DNA of 64,000 bases from Metaphire vulgaris (lineage: Eukaryota > Annelida > Clitellata > Crassiclitellata > Megascolecidae), in NCBI GenBank assembly GCA_018105865.1, contig CM030849.1:7622900-7686899 (forward strand), read 5' to 3'. The notes beneath the pieces are model-generated. The model worked only from the letters and a program-made list of their open reading frames with translations. It was not told the origin of the DNA and searched no databases. Of the stretch, positions 24,362 to 35,215 are shown in pieces. Each line of letters starts with the position of its first letter. Position 1 is the first letter of the stretch. Made by a program: the position numbers and the translations under genes.

Positions 24362-24685
24362 CACCATCAGTTGACAGCCAGAAGAGGAGATCAAAGACGT
24401 TGGAATTGCTCCATACAGGCCGTGCTGACATGTTCCGTTGTCTTTGTGGTAACTATGATATATGCAATCTGGATTTCCTTTGCATTTTCTGGCACAGTCC
24501 AGCTGAGACCTTGCACGGATGATTCGAAAGGAAGAGGAATCCGAAGAGTCCGGACAAAGATTTCTTCCTTGACTAGAAATGGTGAACGTCCAAGTCGCAA
24601 TCATGGTCATTCCTTCACTTTGTTGGCATAAAAAAACACGCAGGGGCCCAACAAGAAGGCAAAATATTATCAACTTTGTACTCAT
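24362..24685 (-). CDS. PAN-fibrinogen gene, exon 1: signal peptide plus PAN/apple domain
   Basis: Starts at ATG 24685 and ends in phase 0 at donor GTAGGATAC (24361). MSTKLIIFCLLVGPL and the following residues form a signal peptide ending near LCQQ. The rest is a cysteine-patterned PAN/apple module: NLCPDSSDSSSFRIIRARSQ, then LDCARKCKGNPDCIYHSYH, TCQHG and SGCQLMV. Exons 1-5 (324+34+129+242+384 nt) sum to 1,113 nt with every phase matching, giving 370 residues: secreted, PAN, fibronectin-II-like, fibrinogen C-terminal. By family this is a secreted recognition or lectin-like protein. The paralogue at 40770-41090 shares most residues. Confidence 0.88.
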
Positions 24686-25601
24686 AGTCTGAACAATATC
24701 TACTCAGGTTAAATCTGTCGATGAACTCAATGTAAACTCGCAGGTTCAAGCTTCCGAAATTAATAGAGATAAACTGCTTCTGCAAACCGAAGTCCGCTTG
24801 CGAACTTACGACTTTTCTCGAGAGCAATATGCTAGGTGATCTGCCGTTTAACACAGCTCCACGGTGATTTCATTTTTAAAGAAGCGATCATAGAAGCGGC
24901 GGAGTCAGGGCCACCGGTAGGTCTACAGTGTACCTTAACTCGCTCAAATCGCTGTAAAGCAGTTTGAGAACTCAACCATTCTCCTATGGACGTACATGTT
25001 CGCCTAAAGAACCAGGACTATTTGAAAGGATGTAGCATACATTGTGATTCAATACATTCGTGTCATTTATCATTGCCACCAACACTGGAATGAGTGAAGG
25101 CGATCCAATGGACGTGGTGACATTGAATTCGCGATGCATAATTCATTATATACTTTAAACTAGAAGGAAAAGGAACCCCGATGACCTGTGTACAGACATC
25201 GCTTTTGTGAGTATATTCGTTTATTAAAAAGGCGCTGCTGCCGTTAACAAAAGATCGAAATACAATTGACTTCTGACAAACGACCCGAGGGATTAAAAAC
25301 AAAGCGTATAGGTCCACAAAATGAACGCAACGACCTGCTAGATCTTGTCAAATATCAAAGGATTCAGGATATCAGTTGCCTCCACATAATTTTACAGACA
25401 CTGGCACTGATCTCAGAAACCGGAATATTTTCTAGCGGGTTCAATACCAAGGCGGTACTCGCTAACATTTTATTTCCTATACAGTCACGTGTCAGGCCAC
25501 CGGTGTGTAGTGGAAAGTTAAAGTGATCTATGAAATGCTTCAATGTTCGCTATGTTTTGATATATTATCGAAACTCGACGTTGAGCTGTGGTAACTGTGA
25601 A

Positions 25602-26000
25602 CAGGGCCATCGAGAGGGGGGCAGGGGTGGGACAAATGCACAGGAATCTGGCGGTCTGGAGGGGGCCCGGGCTGGTGATGAATATGTATAATTTAAAAAA
25701 TATTTTAAACAATCGTATAATTTCGTAAAAATAAGATGCATAATTTAAAATTTAAAAAAATACCAATAACATCAGGTTACGACGTTGTGTTGAGCAGAGG
25801 GGCCCGGCGAGCAGGGACCAGAGGACAAGGAACAACGTGAAAAGAGCGACAAGCAAAGAAAAGGTCATCACTACTTTTCGAGAGTTGCAACGTCGGTGAA
25901 ACGAATGACGAGCAAAAAAGGTCGTCAGCAAATTTTAAGACTAGTCAAGAGCCCGCCGGCCATTCTGCACAGGGACCCGAAATTTCTCTCGGCGGGCCTG
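25602..26000. mobile_element. hAT-like MITE, CAGRSCC family, copy 3
   Basis: Termini CAGGGCCATCGAGAG and CTCTCGGCGGGCCTG. The flanking 8-mers ACTGTGAA and GCTGTGAA differ at one position. The interior carries GACGAGCAAAAAAGGTCGTC-type motifs. It is inverted relative to copy 2. Confidence 0.88.
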
Positions 26001-26379
26001 GCTGTGAACCATAAAAAGCCGTTATCAAAAAAAATACCCGACAAAGCAGCCGCACACACAGCAATCAAACGACGCGCAAAAATGAGTGACTAAACCGTTA
26101 CAGAAACATAGGACAGAGCATTAAGTGATTGCGGATGAGAAAAGTGCAGGAGAAAAAGTCAATTTGTGGAATTAAGCTGCGCTATCTTTATAGAGATTAG
26201 GTTAATTGAAGAATATATAATTTTGTATATACAGTAAGCAAGTGTTGTGATAGTCGAAATGGCGGCGTATGCCGTTACTTGTATAACATTGAAGTTAACG
26301 ATGACCAATAAAGCAATGATTATCATATTAAAATGAGCATAATTTAGTGATAATTAATTATACGAAAATGACTTGAATA

Positions 26380-26617
26380 AAACTAGACTCTGAGTCTAAA
26401 AAGTGGGCTAAAGTTTTGAAAATATCTGACGAGCAAAAAATGGCTTTAACTATTTCGCTTTAAAAGAAGTTGAATACATAAGCTATCCGTCTAAATTCTC
26501 TATATTCCAACAGTGGTATAGGGCTACCTTACACAAAAAAATTTAGTTAGGTCATCAATTTTTCGCCTCCTCGGCGCCCGATGGCGGTTGCCCCCTCTGC
26601 CCACTCGCTACGCCACT
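26380..26617. mobile_element. CAGTGGCGTA-family MITE, one end only
   Basis: The right terminus CGCTACGCCACTG is intact; the other inverted end is not visible. The internal order (GACGAGCAAAAAATGG, TATTCCAACAGTGGTATAGG, ATTTTTCGCCTCC) matches, in reverse, the complete copy at 39232-39517, and the flanks match too. This element therefore predates the inverted duplication. Confidence 0.65.
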
Positions 26618-26902
26618 GGCTGTGACCAGTAATTTGATATGTGCAAAACTGATATACTGTATAGGAATAAGACTGATGAAAGAATGATTGCACTCAGAAA
26701 CAGACAGCGAAGTTGAGCGGACACACGGATACACGGGCAGACAGACAGACACAGACAAGTATATAAACAGACAGACGGAGAGCTCTGGCATGGTACGTCG
26801 TCTCGCATTGGGTTCGAGGAAGGCTCATACTGCTGCGTATATGTTTAGCCTTTGTTTACTGTCAATGCTTCTGAATTTTGAGCACGACTCATTGCTTATC
26901 CA

Positions 26903-27431
26903 CAGTGTTGTTCCAGATAACTTTAACTGTAACTGAGATGTCAGTTAACTGAAAAATAACAAATCAGTTAACTGAAACTGTAACTGAAAAATGTCAATAA
27001 CTGTAACTGTAACTAAAAAATAAATAAGAAATAGCTAAAATAACTGAAAAATAATTGCATATATATAGTTGCATACTATTTCTGGATTTTGATGTCTTAA
27101 TATCATACTGTAAATACATGACATGTTTACAATATTTTTATTTCATGATTTGATCGACGTTTTGATGGACATGCATATGAAAATATTTACATATCTGTAG
27201 ATTTTTCAATCAATTAGAGAGAGCAGGGTGATTGTGTGTTAAGAAAAAAACGTCGACATTTCATTAATATGTTCAATGGCGATTAACTGAAAATAACTGA
27301 AAAAAATAACTGTAACTGAAACTGTAACTGAAAATGACAATAACTGTAACTGTAACTATAACTTAAAAATAATTTCAATAACTCTAACTGTAACTGTAAC
27401 TGAAAAATAATCAATAACTGAAACAACACAG
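26903..27431. mobile_element. hAT-like MITE built of TAACTG repeats
   Basis: CAGTGTTGTTCCAG at the left is matched by an inverse ending AAACAACACAG. The flanks CTTATCCA and CTTACCGA match at 6 of 8. Both arms are composed of TAACTGAAA / TAACTGTAACTG units, so the sequence is repetitive at the hexamer scale with an AT-rich centre. Confidence 0.7.
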
Positions 27432-27699
27432 CTTACCGAAATGCCTATTTGCAGCGCAACAGACATTCAGCGTGAATTTTTCATCAAAACTTTAGATTCC
27501 GGGAAATAAAAGCCCTAATATGGCAGTTAGCTATTGAACCTGTTGGTCGATTAGTTTAGTCCTCGATCCGCTGTCTTTGAAGCCGGAACAATGCTTGGCG
27601 TTAGGCGCTGCTTTCGTAATATGAAATCCAACACCACAACAATACAGTTTTAGATCGTTGTCGTATATCAGGGGTATTCTATTGAAATTCACGAAAGTC

Positions 27700-28300
27700 A
27701 TGATTATTGGGACAATCTATCTATCTAGCGAATGCATTTGCCGCAATGGTGTCCAGCCAAACTATTGTTCTAGCGTCAGCACAGTGAATCGTATGCAGAC
27801 AATTGTCTACGAGCAACGGCAACGGGCATGACTCCGCGATGTGGTTCATTTTCTGGACTTGACCACACGGGCATTTGTCCGTGGCTGAGTACTTTCATTT
27901 TTGAAGAGTGGCAGAACAAAGATCATGGTCTTGCGAAAACGGTTCTTCAGTAAGACAATGAGACCATTGAGACAATGACTTGAACGGACGCGATTTCCAA
28001 ACAATGCAATATAATTTTTCCTTTGGATCGGTCGATGCAAAAGATATAGAAACTATTGGTAGACTGGCAAATAGAGCAAAAGAGCCTACAGAGGGGCCAG
28101 TGGCGTAGACACGTGAAGGTTGGGGTTAACCCCCCCTTGTACGGCGGAACATTTATATATATATATATTTCCATGCAATTTTTGTTTTTAGGCGATTATG
28201 GGGTGAACCCCCCTTGGCGGTTATCGACGAACTCTTTTTTCAACCCCTTCCTGAAATCCTGGCTACGCCACTGAGAGGGCCGTCCATAAGCTACGTCACA
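27700..28300 (+). repeat. Low-copy repeat, direct copy at 36470-36810
   Basis: Shared landmarks with the second copy include GACCATTGAGACAATG, GGAACGGACGCGATTTC, GATATAGAAA and GAGAGCCTACAGAGGGG. In this copy a MITE interrupts the shared sequence at 28098-28273. Both copies run in the same direction. Confidence 0.75.
28098..28273. mobile_element. CAGTGGCGTA-family MITE with an empty site elsewhere in the window
   Basis: CAGTGGCGTAG is inverted at the right as CTACGCCACTG. It is flanked by AGAGGGGC and AGAGGGCC (7 of 8). The direct repeat at 36470 carries the uninterrupted site CTACAGAGGGGTCGTCC, confirming the insertion and its 8-bp duplication. Confidence 0.88.
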
Positions 28301-28728
28301 CTACGATTGGTTTAAGGAATTGTGACAGAGGAAGGGGTAAATATGACACGCGACGAAACACTTTCCATATATATACAATCTACGACCGCCCCTAGCACTG
28401 GGCGGTCTTTCAAATAGATGCAGCTGTAACTATTTAAGCAGGTTTAACTCCTAAGTGACACCGTGTTTGACCAATTTTGCGAAGTGAGCGTGTTCTCAAA
28501 ATCTTACTATTGAATATATTTAGGTGAAGTGACGTGGTCACAGACTATAGCACAAACGAGTCCATCTCTTGATGCTGGATGGCCAGCTAGCCGCATTGCA
28601 GTGAAAAGATACAAAATGCTTAAGCCTACAACTAGTGACATATAGATTCAGATAATAGAGTTCGTGTAACAATATTTTGCCTAAACATCTATTGGCCATG
28701 ATTTACGACATAAAAACTGGATCTCAAG

Positions 28729-28936
28729 CAGTGGCGTATTTAGAATTTTGGTAAGAGGGGCAGTCAGAGACGTCATTTCACTGTTTTTCAGGGAGGGTAA
28801 GACACTTTCAACCTGACAAGTTACAACTTTGGAAAAAAGTTGACGACCTTTTTTGCTTGTCAGGGTCTGAGGACAGGCTAGGCCAAGGACCAAAGGGAGG
28901 CAGGGCCCAAATGGCCCAATGGTAAATACGCCACTG
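28729..28936. mobile_element. CAGTGGCGTA-family MITE with perfect duplication
   Basis: Termini CAGTGGCGTATTTAG and GTAAATACGCCACTG. ATCTCAAG is exactly duplicated (28721-28728 and 28937-28944). The interior has GACGACCTTTTTTGCTTGTC. Confidence 0.92.
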
Positions 28937-29624
28937 ATCTCAAGGTATAACCATAAACGTAGGGGAGGCCGGGCAAAGTTTTCAGGAGGCATAGCGAACA
29001 TATTCTTTAAATAATTAGGCCTATTGCCGTTGACAGATAAACTATTTCAGTGTGACACACTTATTGAGCGCCATTTTTAGATTTGATGAGCGCACGTAGT
29101 CCAGCAGCGCCATAAATACAATTACACTGTTATATTATGTTCTCGTTTGATCTATAAAGTAATTGTTTTGTAAGTAGTAAATTTTATTCTGTAATGCTTT
29201 TACAGCTTTTATTGTGTTTTCCTCAGACTACTTTAATTTACAGTGCAATGAAATTTAATAGCTACTGCAGACCATTGCTTTGTTACGACATTAATTAATG
29301 CTTCCGCGCTAACATCATTTGGCACTATTCATCATCCTTGCTTTTTTAGTCCGTGCATCTTATAAAATGTATAATGACCTGCTGTACCTTACCAACATTA
29401 TGAAACTAGAAAATGTTCTTGTGTGTGATTTCTTGTAGTAACATAAAGTACTATCAAATCCATTGCTAAATCGCATCCCTGTTTCCCCATCTGTAACTGA
29501 TCTTTTTGACTGACCTTTCACAACTGACCAATACACCTCGGCTTTAGCAATTTCAACGATGGATTGAACGCCTAAGGATAAGCAGCAACTCACGAAAGCG
29601 CTACATAAATTTACAAGATTTTAC

Positions 29625-29981
29625 TTCATCATCATCGTCGTCATCATTATCAATAACCACAGGTTCAGCGCACCCAAGTGTCTGACGCCATCCTCATAGT
29701 CTATTCCCAGTCCCTTCTATTCAGAATCTGTGACTTAGTTTGTGCAGTTTGCTTCCACGCCACTCCACAATGTCATCACACCATTCTGTGTGTGGTCGTC
29801 CTGTCTTGTTAGAAACGTCAATCATTCGTAGCATCAGGGTTTTGATCTTTCTCTTCCTGTCGTCTTTAATTCGGCATATGTATGTAAAGAGACGCAGTTT
29901 TCTCTGTATCACATTTTGCATCAAGGTCACTTTTGGCAGATTCTTTGGTAGAGATTTCACTAACGCGAGCATTTTGAACAT
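29625..29981 (-). mobile_element. LINE remnant, C-terminal ORF2 plus (GAT)n tail
   Basis: The minus strand reads VIQRKLRLFTYICRIKDDRK, then TGRPHTEWCDDIVEWRGS, related to the fragment at 2618-3004 at the level of the same ORF2 block. It ends in a GATGATGACGACGATGATG tail toward 29625. Confidence 0.8.
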
Positions 29982-30129
29982 GATATGGATAGATAGAGAT
30001 AGATAGAGAGACAGACAGACAGACAGAGACAGAGACAGACAGAGGCCTTATCATAAGCCAGGCTGGAAAATACTGGGCGCCGAAGTCAAGTCAGTTACAG
30101 TTATTGGTATTTTTGGGCATAGTTGCAGT

Positions 30130-30131
30130 AG

Positions 30132-30181
<50 letters not shown>

Positions 30182-30310
30182 TAATGTTAATTTGTATAGC
30201 GTTATGTGTGCCTGACAAAGGCCATAGTCAGAAGTGCTGAAACGATGCGTCTTGAGTTTATTTGCAGATCGGTCAGAGGATGATGATGATGTTGATGATG
30301 ATGATTATGA
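30130..30310. repeat. (ATT)n microsatellite plus SINE-like block
   Basis: TTA repeats at 30131-30176 are followed by the same block order as at 17750-17965. GATGATGAT units at 30280-30325 close the segment. Confidence 0.6.
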
Positions 30311-30694
30311 TTATGATGATGATATCAGTAATAGTTGACGCTCAGGTTCAGTGGCTGGCGAGTTATCCAACTCGAGGTCTGGATCAAACAAAGGCTGTAA
30401 TAGAAGTAGTTAAACTATAACGTCGTGAGATACCCCATCGAAATTTGGACTCAAAATGCTCGTATAAGTTTGATGTCCGAGCTGTGGACTTTACAGACTC
30501 TAACCCCGTTAAATTAACTCTTCGGTTTTACGCGAATCTCGAAACTAGACTATGACCTACGCTCATTAACATCGCCGCGAGAGAAACACAGAGGGACCTA
30601 TGTGGGCCTACATTGGTCGCGAGGTTCTTTTCAAAATCGAAGAGAAAATGCTACCAGTTGAGGGATAACATGATTGCCCAATGCCCATATCCTG

Positions 30695-30695
<1 letters not shown>

Positions 30696-30754
<59 letters not shown>
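30696..30754. repeat. (TA)n dinucleotide microsatellite
   Basis: About 29 uninterrupted TA units. No coding meaning. Confidence 0.95.
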
Positions 30755-31320
30755 CTACTTTAGGCGTAAGATATGTTCAAATCTCTCAATATTAATCTGA
30801 ATGCTATTGGCTGGTGTTCCGACCGGGACCGCAATGTGGAAGCTGACAACCCTCCCCAAACTCTCTAGACGGGACCGACAAAGTTGCCAGCAGAACTGTT
30901 GTCTCCCTTATTCTAGAACTCTGACATCAGGGATATTTTTACACGCCCTAACACCCCCCCCACCAAAATTTTGAGGTCGACACCCCTCAAATTTGGTAAT
31001 GTGACAATGGTATGCATACAAAATGCATACTAATTAGCTCCGGACGTCCCCTTCCCAATTTGAGATCGACACCTCCCAAATTCACAATCCTAGAAATATC
31101 CCTGTCTGACATCGTCCATGGTAACGCTAAGTAACTGCATGTCTAACATTGGATAATAAATATCATAAAAGTGAGAAGTGAACCAACGCCATCGGTTAAG
31201 AAATAAGACAGACAGTGGTTATGACGAAGAAATCTACTAACATTTGCAAATAGCAGATTCGAATGAGACCCTCTCTGGGCTCACTAATCAACAAATCTGG
31301 TTGGATAGGAACAGGAATAC

Positions 31321-31412
31321 CTTCACCATGAGGTACAGGACGCAAGGCGGAATGCTGATTGTGATATAGAATTTCTTTTTTGTTCTTAGAATTGTACCCA
31401 CTGACATCAACA
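31321..31412 (-). CDS. Possible isolated exon of an unrecognised gene
   Basis: A strong acceptor (CTGTTATTTTTGCAG) precedes 92 nt ending at a plausible donor (GAAG then GTATTCC). One frame is hydrophilic (VDVSGYNSKNKKEILYHNQH, then SALRPVPHGE); another is hydrophobic. No neighbouring exon of matching phase was found and no domain is recognised. A chance splice-like pair is a real possibility. Confidence 0.2.
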
Positions 31413-31939
31413 CTGCAAAAATAACAGTCGTCAGTGTGGTTTTTATGATCTCTTCATACCATAAGAACTCCGAATTGTAAAGGCTTTCCCCATATGACCG
31501 TTTCCTTAAATCTTCTACACAAACATAACACACTTATGTGGTGCCCAAGACTCTTCTTGGTATCCGAGAGTTTTGCATCAAAGTAAGCAAAACACAACTT
31601 TTCGCAAACTCTGTTATGCTCCTTTGATGTTTCTTGATCATAAACTCAACACATACATGACAAAAACTGTTAGAACTATTGACACAATGATGACTTGTCC
31701 TTTTTAAAAATAAAAAAACACATATAGATCTAAATGCCATGAGGCACAGAGATGGCTCCGAAACAAGAAGAGGGACGCCAGTTTATCAAATCAGGCGACT
31801 TCTTAAGCTGGGGCATCTGCCGTCCGAGTAAAAGAACTGTACGTGATAAAGCTATTTCATGCTCATTCTCGGATTCAGCATGCTGAAAAACATAAGGACG
31901 GCCAAAATTGTGGGAAAAGCTTTTCCTATGAGGGCCTGT

Positions 31940-31941
<2 letters not shown>

Positions 31942-32011
<70 letters not shown>
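31942..32011. repeat. (AAT)n microsatellite
   Basis: About 23 AAT units; the source of a spurious poly-Asn frame. Confidence 0.95.
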
Positions 32012-32012
<1 letters not shown>

Positions 32013-32198
32013 TAATAAAAATAATTCCTCGCTACTCTAGCATCTCACACTTCATGCTTAAAACCTCCATTAATTCAACTGTGTTTACTCATAGTCACTC
32101 CGAAATAAACATAACAAAAACAGGAAAAATGTCACGCAAATTGAGTGACGCAATACTTAAATCCTTGTAATCAGATTCAAACACATGTCATAACAGTT

Positions 32199-32426
32199 TC
32201 AAATATCATTGTATGCGATCTCACAAAGACTTTCGATCAACTGATTACGATCGAAACGTTCCCATAGTGGATCGGGAGCTGGCAACTGACAGCAAGACTC
32301 ATAAATGGCATTTGAAGTGCAACGATAAAGCGCGTAAGCCTTCTTACATAACTCGGGAAGGTCAGATCCTCTATCCCTCATCCAATCCAATGACAATTTT
32401 TTGAAATGCGTTTCTCCAATCATTGA
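32199..32426 (-). CDS. Ankyrin-cGLR gene, probable C-terminal exon
   Basis: An open frame of 75 residues beginning SMIGETHFKKLSLDWMRD and ending SLCEIAYNDI before TAA. It joins in phase 0 to the nucleotidyltransferase exon if a 51-bp intron (32427-32477, GTTTTC...GTTAAG) is removed. Charged helical content, position and frame all fit a C-terminal extension of the Mab-21 helical lobe. The acceptor has a weak pyrimidine tract, so an alternative is that the upstream frame simply ends at 32439 and this is a decayed remainder. Confidence 0.55.
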   Translation of the reverse strand, partial: SMIGETHFKKLSLDWMRDRGSDLPELCKKAYALYRCTSNAIYESCCQLPAPDPLWERFDRNQLIESLCEIAYNDI

Positions 32427-32477
32427 CTTAACAGTTGGTTAGCTGAAATTCGGTAGAAAATAACAAGGACAGAAAAC

Positions 32478-33791
32478 CTGTGAAACAAATTCAAGATGAC
32501 ATTTCATCAAACACTTCAACCACAAATAACGATCCATTTGATGGAATTTGTACTCCATTTCTTCAAGGCTAAATCCCAGTCGAGATGCTTTCTCAGAAGT
32601 TGGCGTTAATGCTTCAATGCAATACAACAGGGAATTTTTAAGAGCGTATTTTGATGAACCACTGTAATCCGACTCTGGATTTTCGATCATCGTCTTCCCA
32701 ATCATAAAAGCTTCCCTTGCATTGTCACAACTCTGCTTAATCATGTCGCCCTCAGCCTTGGCAAATGAAATCCTAGCGCAAAGTTCCGAATATAGAACCC
32801 AATTATATAGACTCTGAGGACGATCAAAGATCAACTTGCAACCGAACTTCTTTATTTCATCGCTCACATTGGTTATGGCTTCATCTGGCCACCAGCCAGC
32901 AGCATGAATGCATGGAACAATATCAATTGAAATATCATTGACAGAAATGGATTTAAGAAGTTTCTTCATATTGATTGTAGAAGCTCTCTTTATAGCATCG
33001 GAAAATTTTCGGTTCGACAATTCCAAATTGCAGTGTAAAATCTGTTGACTTTCAATATTGACCATAGCGTTACTTAGTATGGTTGTAAATTGCCACTTGA
33101 GTTTTTCAGTGTTCAAAAATTCATCTTTGCCAAAGAAACTGTCAAAATAATTCTCTTCACCTACATTTGTTGGTTTTCGTTTTAAACGTACATATCCAGT
33201 CGAAAGTTCTGGAGATTGAAAAACTTCACAGAGTTCACTGATCCTAGTAAGAGCAAAACAAACATCGAATTCATTTGGTTCGTTAATTCTTGTTCCTTCA
33301 TTAGAGCTTCCCACAAACTCGGGTCTAATTTCAAATCTCGGATCTAGTCTTTCTATCTCTTTGGCAATAGCGCCCATCAAATATCTCACTTCTTTAGTGA
33401 TTTTCTCAACTAAATTGTGACGAAATGCATATTCACCTTTTCCCCATATTAATACCGGAGCAGTTTTAAGATCCACTTCTTGCCGCCAAAATTCGTCAGA
33501 ATCTTTAACTTGACAATCAACGCATTGAAACTCTATTTCCATGTGTTTATTACTCATTTGTCGGAGAAAATATGTTTCAATATTTCGTCCTATTACTGCC
33601 TTGACTATATCAGAGGATCTAGTTGAAGACTGCTGTGGTATTTCGTCTATTGCACTATTTCCGTCTTTATCCTTAATTGACTCATTGGCTCCATGAGATA
33701 TAAGTGTGTTCTTAAAAATTTTGTCTGCATAATGCAATGGAGTGTATCCTTGCAAGTCAGTTTCATTGACACTGCAACCGATTTTGACCAA
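32478..33791 (-). CDS. cGAS/Mab-21-type nucleotidyltransferase domain fused to ankyrin repeats
   Basis: A 438-codon open segment. It starts in an ankyrin repeat (NETDLQGYTPLHYADK, then SHGANESIKDKDGNSAIDE), then a linker, then the nucleotidyltransferase core. The signature reads VGSSNEGTRINEPNEFDV, the Gly-Ser turn and E-x-D pair typical of cGAS-like receptors (human cGAS has the same NEFDV context). The third acidic residue lies in SIDIVPCIHAAGWWPDE. The Mab-21 helical lobe follows (NWVLYSELCARISFAKAE). With all three acids present, catalytic competence is plausible; the product and ligand cannot be read from sequence. By family this would be a cytosolic sensor making a nucleotide second messenger. 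No cGAS-type zinc ribbon was found. Confidence 0.85.
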
Positions 33792-34423
33792 CCCGTTCGC
33801 AATTGTATTCGCTAAATTCCCTACGTATTTTTGTCATCATTAATCCAAAAACTCCCCGCCCGAATAATAGGAAAATAAATTGCGACCAAATGCAAGACTG
33901 TTCTTCCCCACTGGTCCTTGCCTGACACTATTCGATCTTTAAATGTCTCAATTAAAGTCAAGAATCTCCGTTCAATTAAATCTGCAGGCAAAATGTCTCC
34001 ATGTGGATTTCGTCCATATACGAAGACAAAGAGTCGTTCCAAAACTAACCTGCATCTAACATCCAGGTGAAAGCGATTTGTTGACTGGGTTTCTGTCTGT
34101 CGGAAAACGTTTAAACCGCTCCTTTCTCATTCAAAGCGTTTGTTATTGATAACGGAATTTCTTGAATGCGTCCTTCATCTACATCAAATGGCGAAAATTT
34201 TTCAAAACTTAAGGCATTCACATCTATATCTGATCTCCGCAACAACATTTCAACTACCTTAATTCTCTGCTCCTTCGGTATTTGATATTTCCTATACCGG
34301 TCGCATCGCTCGTGGCTAACTTCTACATCTGTGGCGTCGAATAATATGGTGAATATTTCCTTTCTTCTCTTCAATTCTTCTGAATTTCGTGGAAAATGAT
34401 CATACTCTAGAATGTGTAACCGA
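33792..34423 (-). CDS. Ankyrin-cGLR gene, upstream ankyrin repeats with two frameshifts
   Basis: Three overlapping frames continue one ankyrin-like series: IRLHILEYDHFPRNSEELKR and VVEMLLRRSDIDVNALSF (34423-34111); VRCRLVLERLFVFVYGRN and GKDQWGRTVLHLVAIY (about 34120-33830); then NLANTIANGLVKIG leading into the next exon. Frames change by single bases near 34125 and near 33830, the latter in a run of five A. There is no recognisable start codon; the frame opens after a TAA at 34426-34428, with possible acceptors at about 34405-34408. Upstream exons are therefore missing or unrecognised. It is either a recent pseudogene or affected by indel errors. Confidence 0.6.
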
Positions 34424-34496
34424 ATTTAGACATATTTAAGCAAGATTCGACCCTACGTTACGTCCCCCAATAAAATACGAGTATATAATTCGTAAG

Positions 34497-34740
34497 GGCG
34501 GGAAGATAGCAGAGTGGTAACAACACTTGACGATGGAGCAGAAGGTCGCGGTTTGATCCCCGCAGGAGCCCTAAGGTCGACTCAGCCTTATTTGCTAGAG
34601 GGCGGTGGTAAACTGAAGAGCAGCGTTAATCTGCGAGTTAAAACGTGGGTCTGGGGAAAGTAATGGCAACCTATCCCAGTTTAATAGATTATACCACCTA
34701 CGCAGCTGATTGCCTATACTGGAGATAAGCGCCGGAAACT
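34497..34740 (+). mobile_element. tRNA-derived SINE, copy 1
   Basis: A-box-like TAGCAGAGTGG and B-box-like GGTTTGATCCCC are spaced as in a tRNA head, but the cloverleaf is not intact. A body with GACTCAGCC and GGAGATAAGCGCCGG follows. The second copy at 38376 shares the A and B boxes and the AGATCAGCGCCG block. It lies just upstream of the ankyrin-cGLR gene. Confidence 0.75.
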
Positions 34741-34753
34741 CAACGCTCGAATT

Positions 34754-35215
34754 TATTACCGGTTATAATTTTATTTCCTAGGAAATAAATTTATTACCCA
34801 TGGGATATCATTTCCAACCAATCATATACACAGCTATAGATAGATAAGAAATAAATTTATTACCGGTTATAATTTTATTTCCTAGGAAATAAATTTATTA
34901 CCCATTGGATATCATTTCTTTTCCAACCAATGTTATATACAGGTATAGATAGATAGGAAATAAATTTATTACCGGTTATAATTTTATTTCCTAGGAAATA
35001 AATTTATTACCCATGGGATATCATTTCATTTCCAACCAATACTATATACAGGTATAGATAGACAGTAGACTAGAAAATAAATTTATAACCGGCTATAATT
35101 TTATTTCCTAGGAAATAAATTTATTACCCATTGGATATCATTTCCAACCAATGCTATACACAGGTATAGGTAGACCGTAGACTAGGAAATAAATTTATAA
35201 CCGACTTTAATTTCA
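34754..35215. repeat. Tandem array, ~105-125-bp unit, about four copies
   Basis: Each unit holds TTTATTTCCTAGGAAATAAA (a perfect palindrome), then TTATTACCCATGGGATATCA and ACAGGTATAGATAGATAG. Units differ mainly by short indels. A related palindrome word, CAGGAAATAACTTTATGGGG, recurs alone at about 36260. Confidence 0.85.

Noticed and set aside
31534..31740. Hydrophobic minus-strand frame resembling a membrane segment
   Set aside because: Considered as a receptor transmembrane/TIR exon, but no TIR box and no matching exon phase was found.
34497..34570. A tRNA gene
   Set aside because: A and B boxes are present, but the stems do not close into a cloverleaf, and a SINE body follows with a second copy at 38376.
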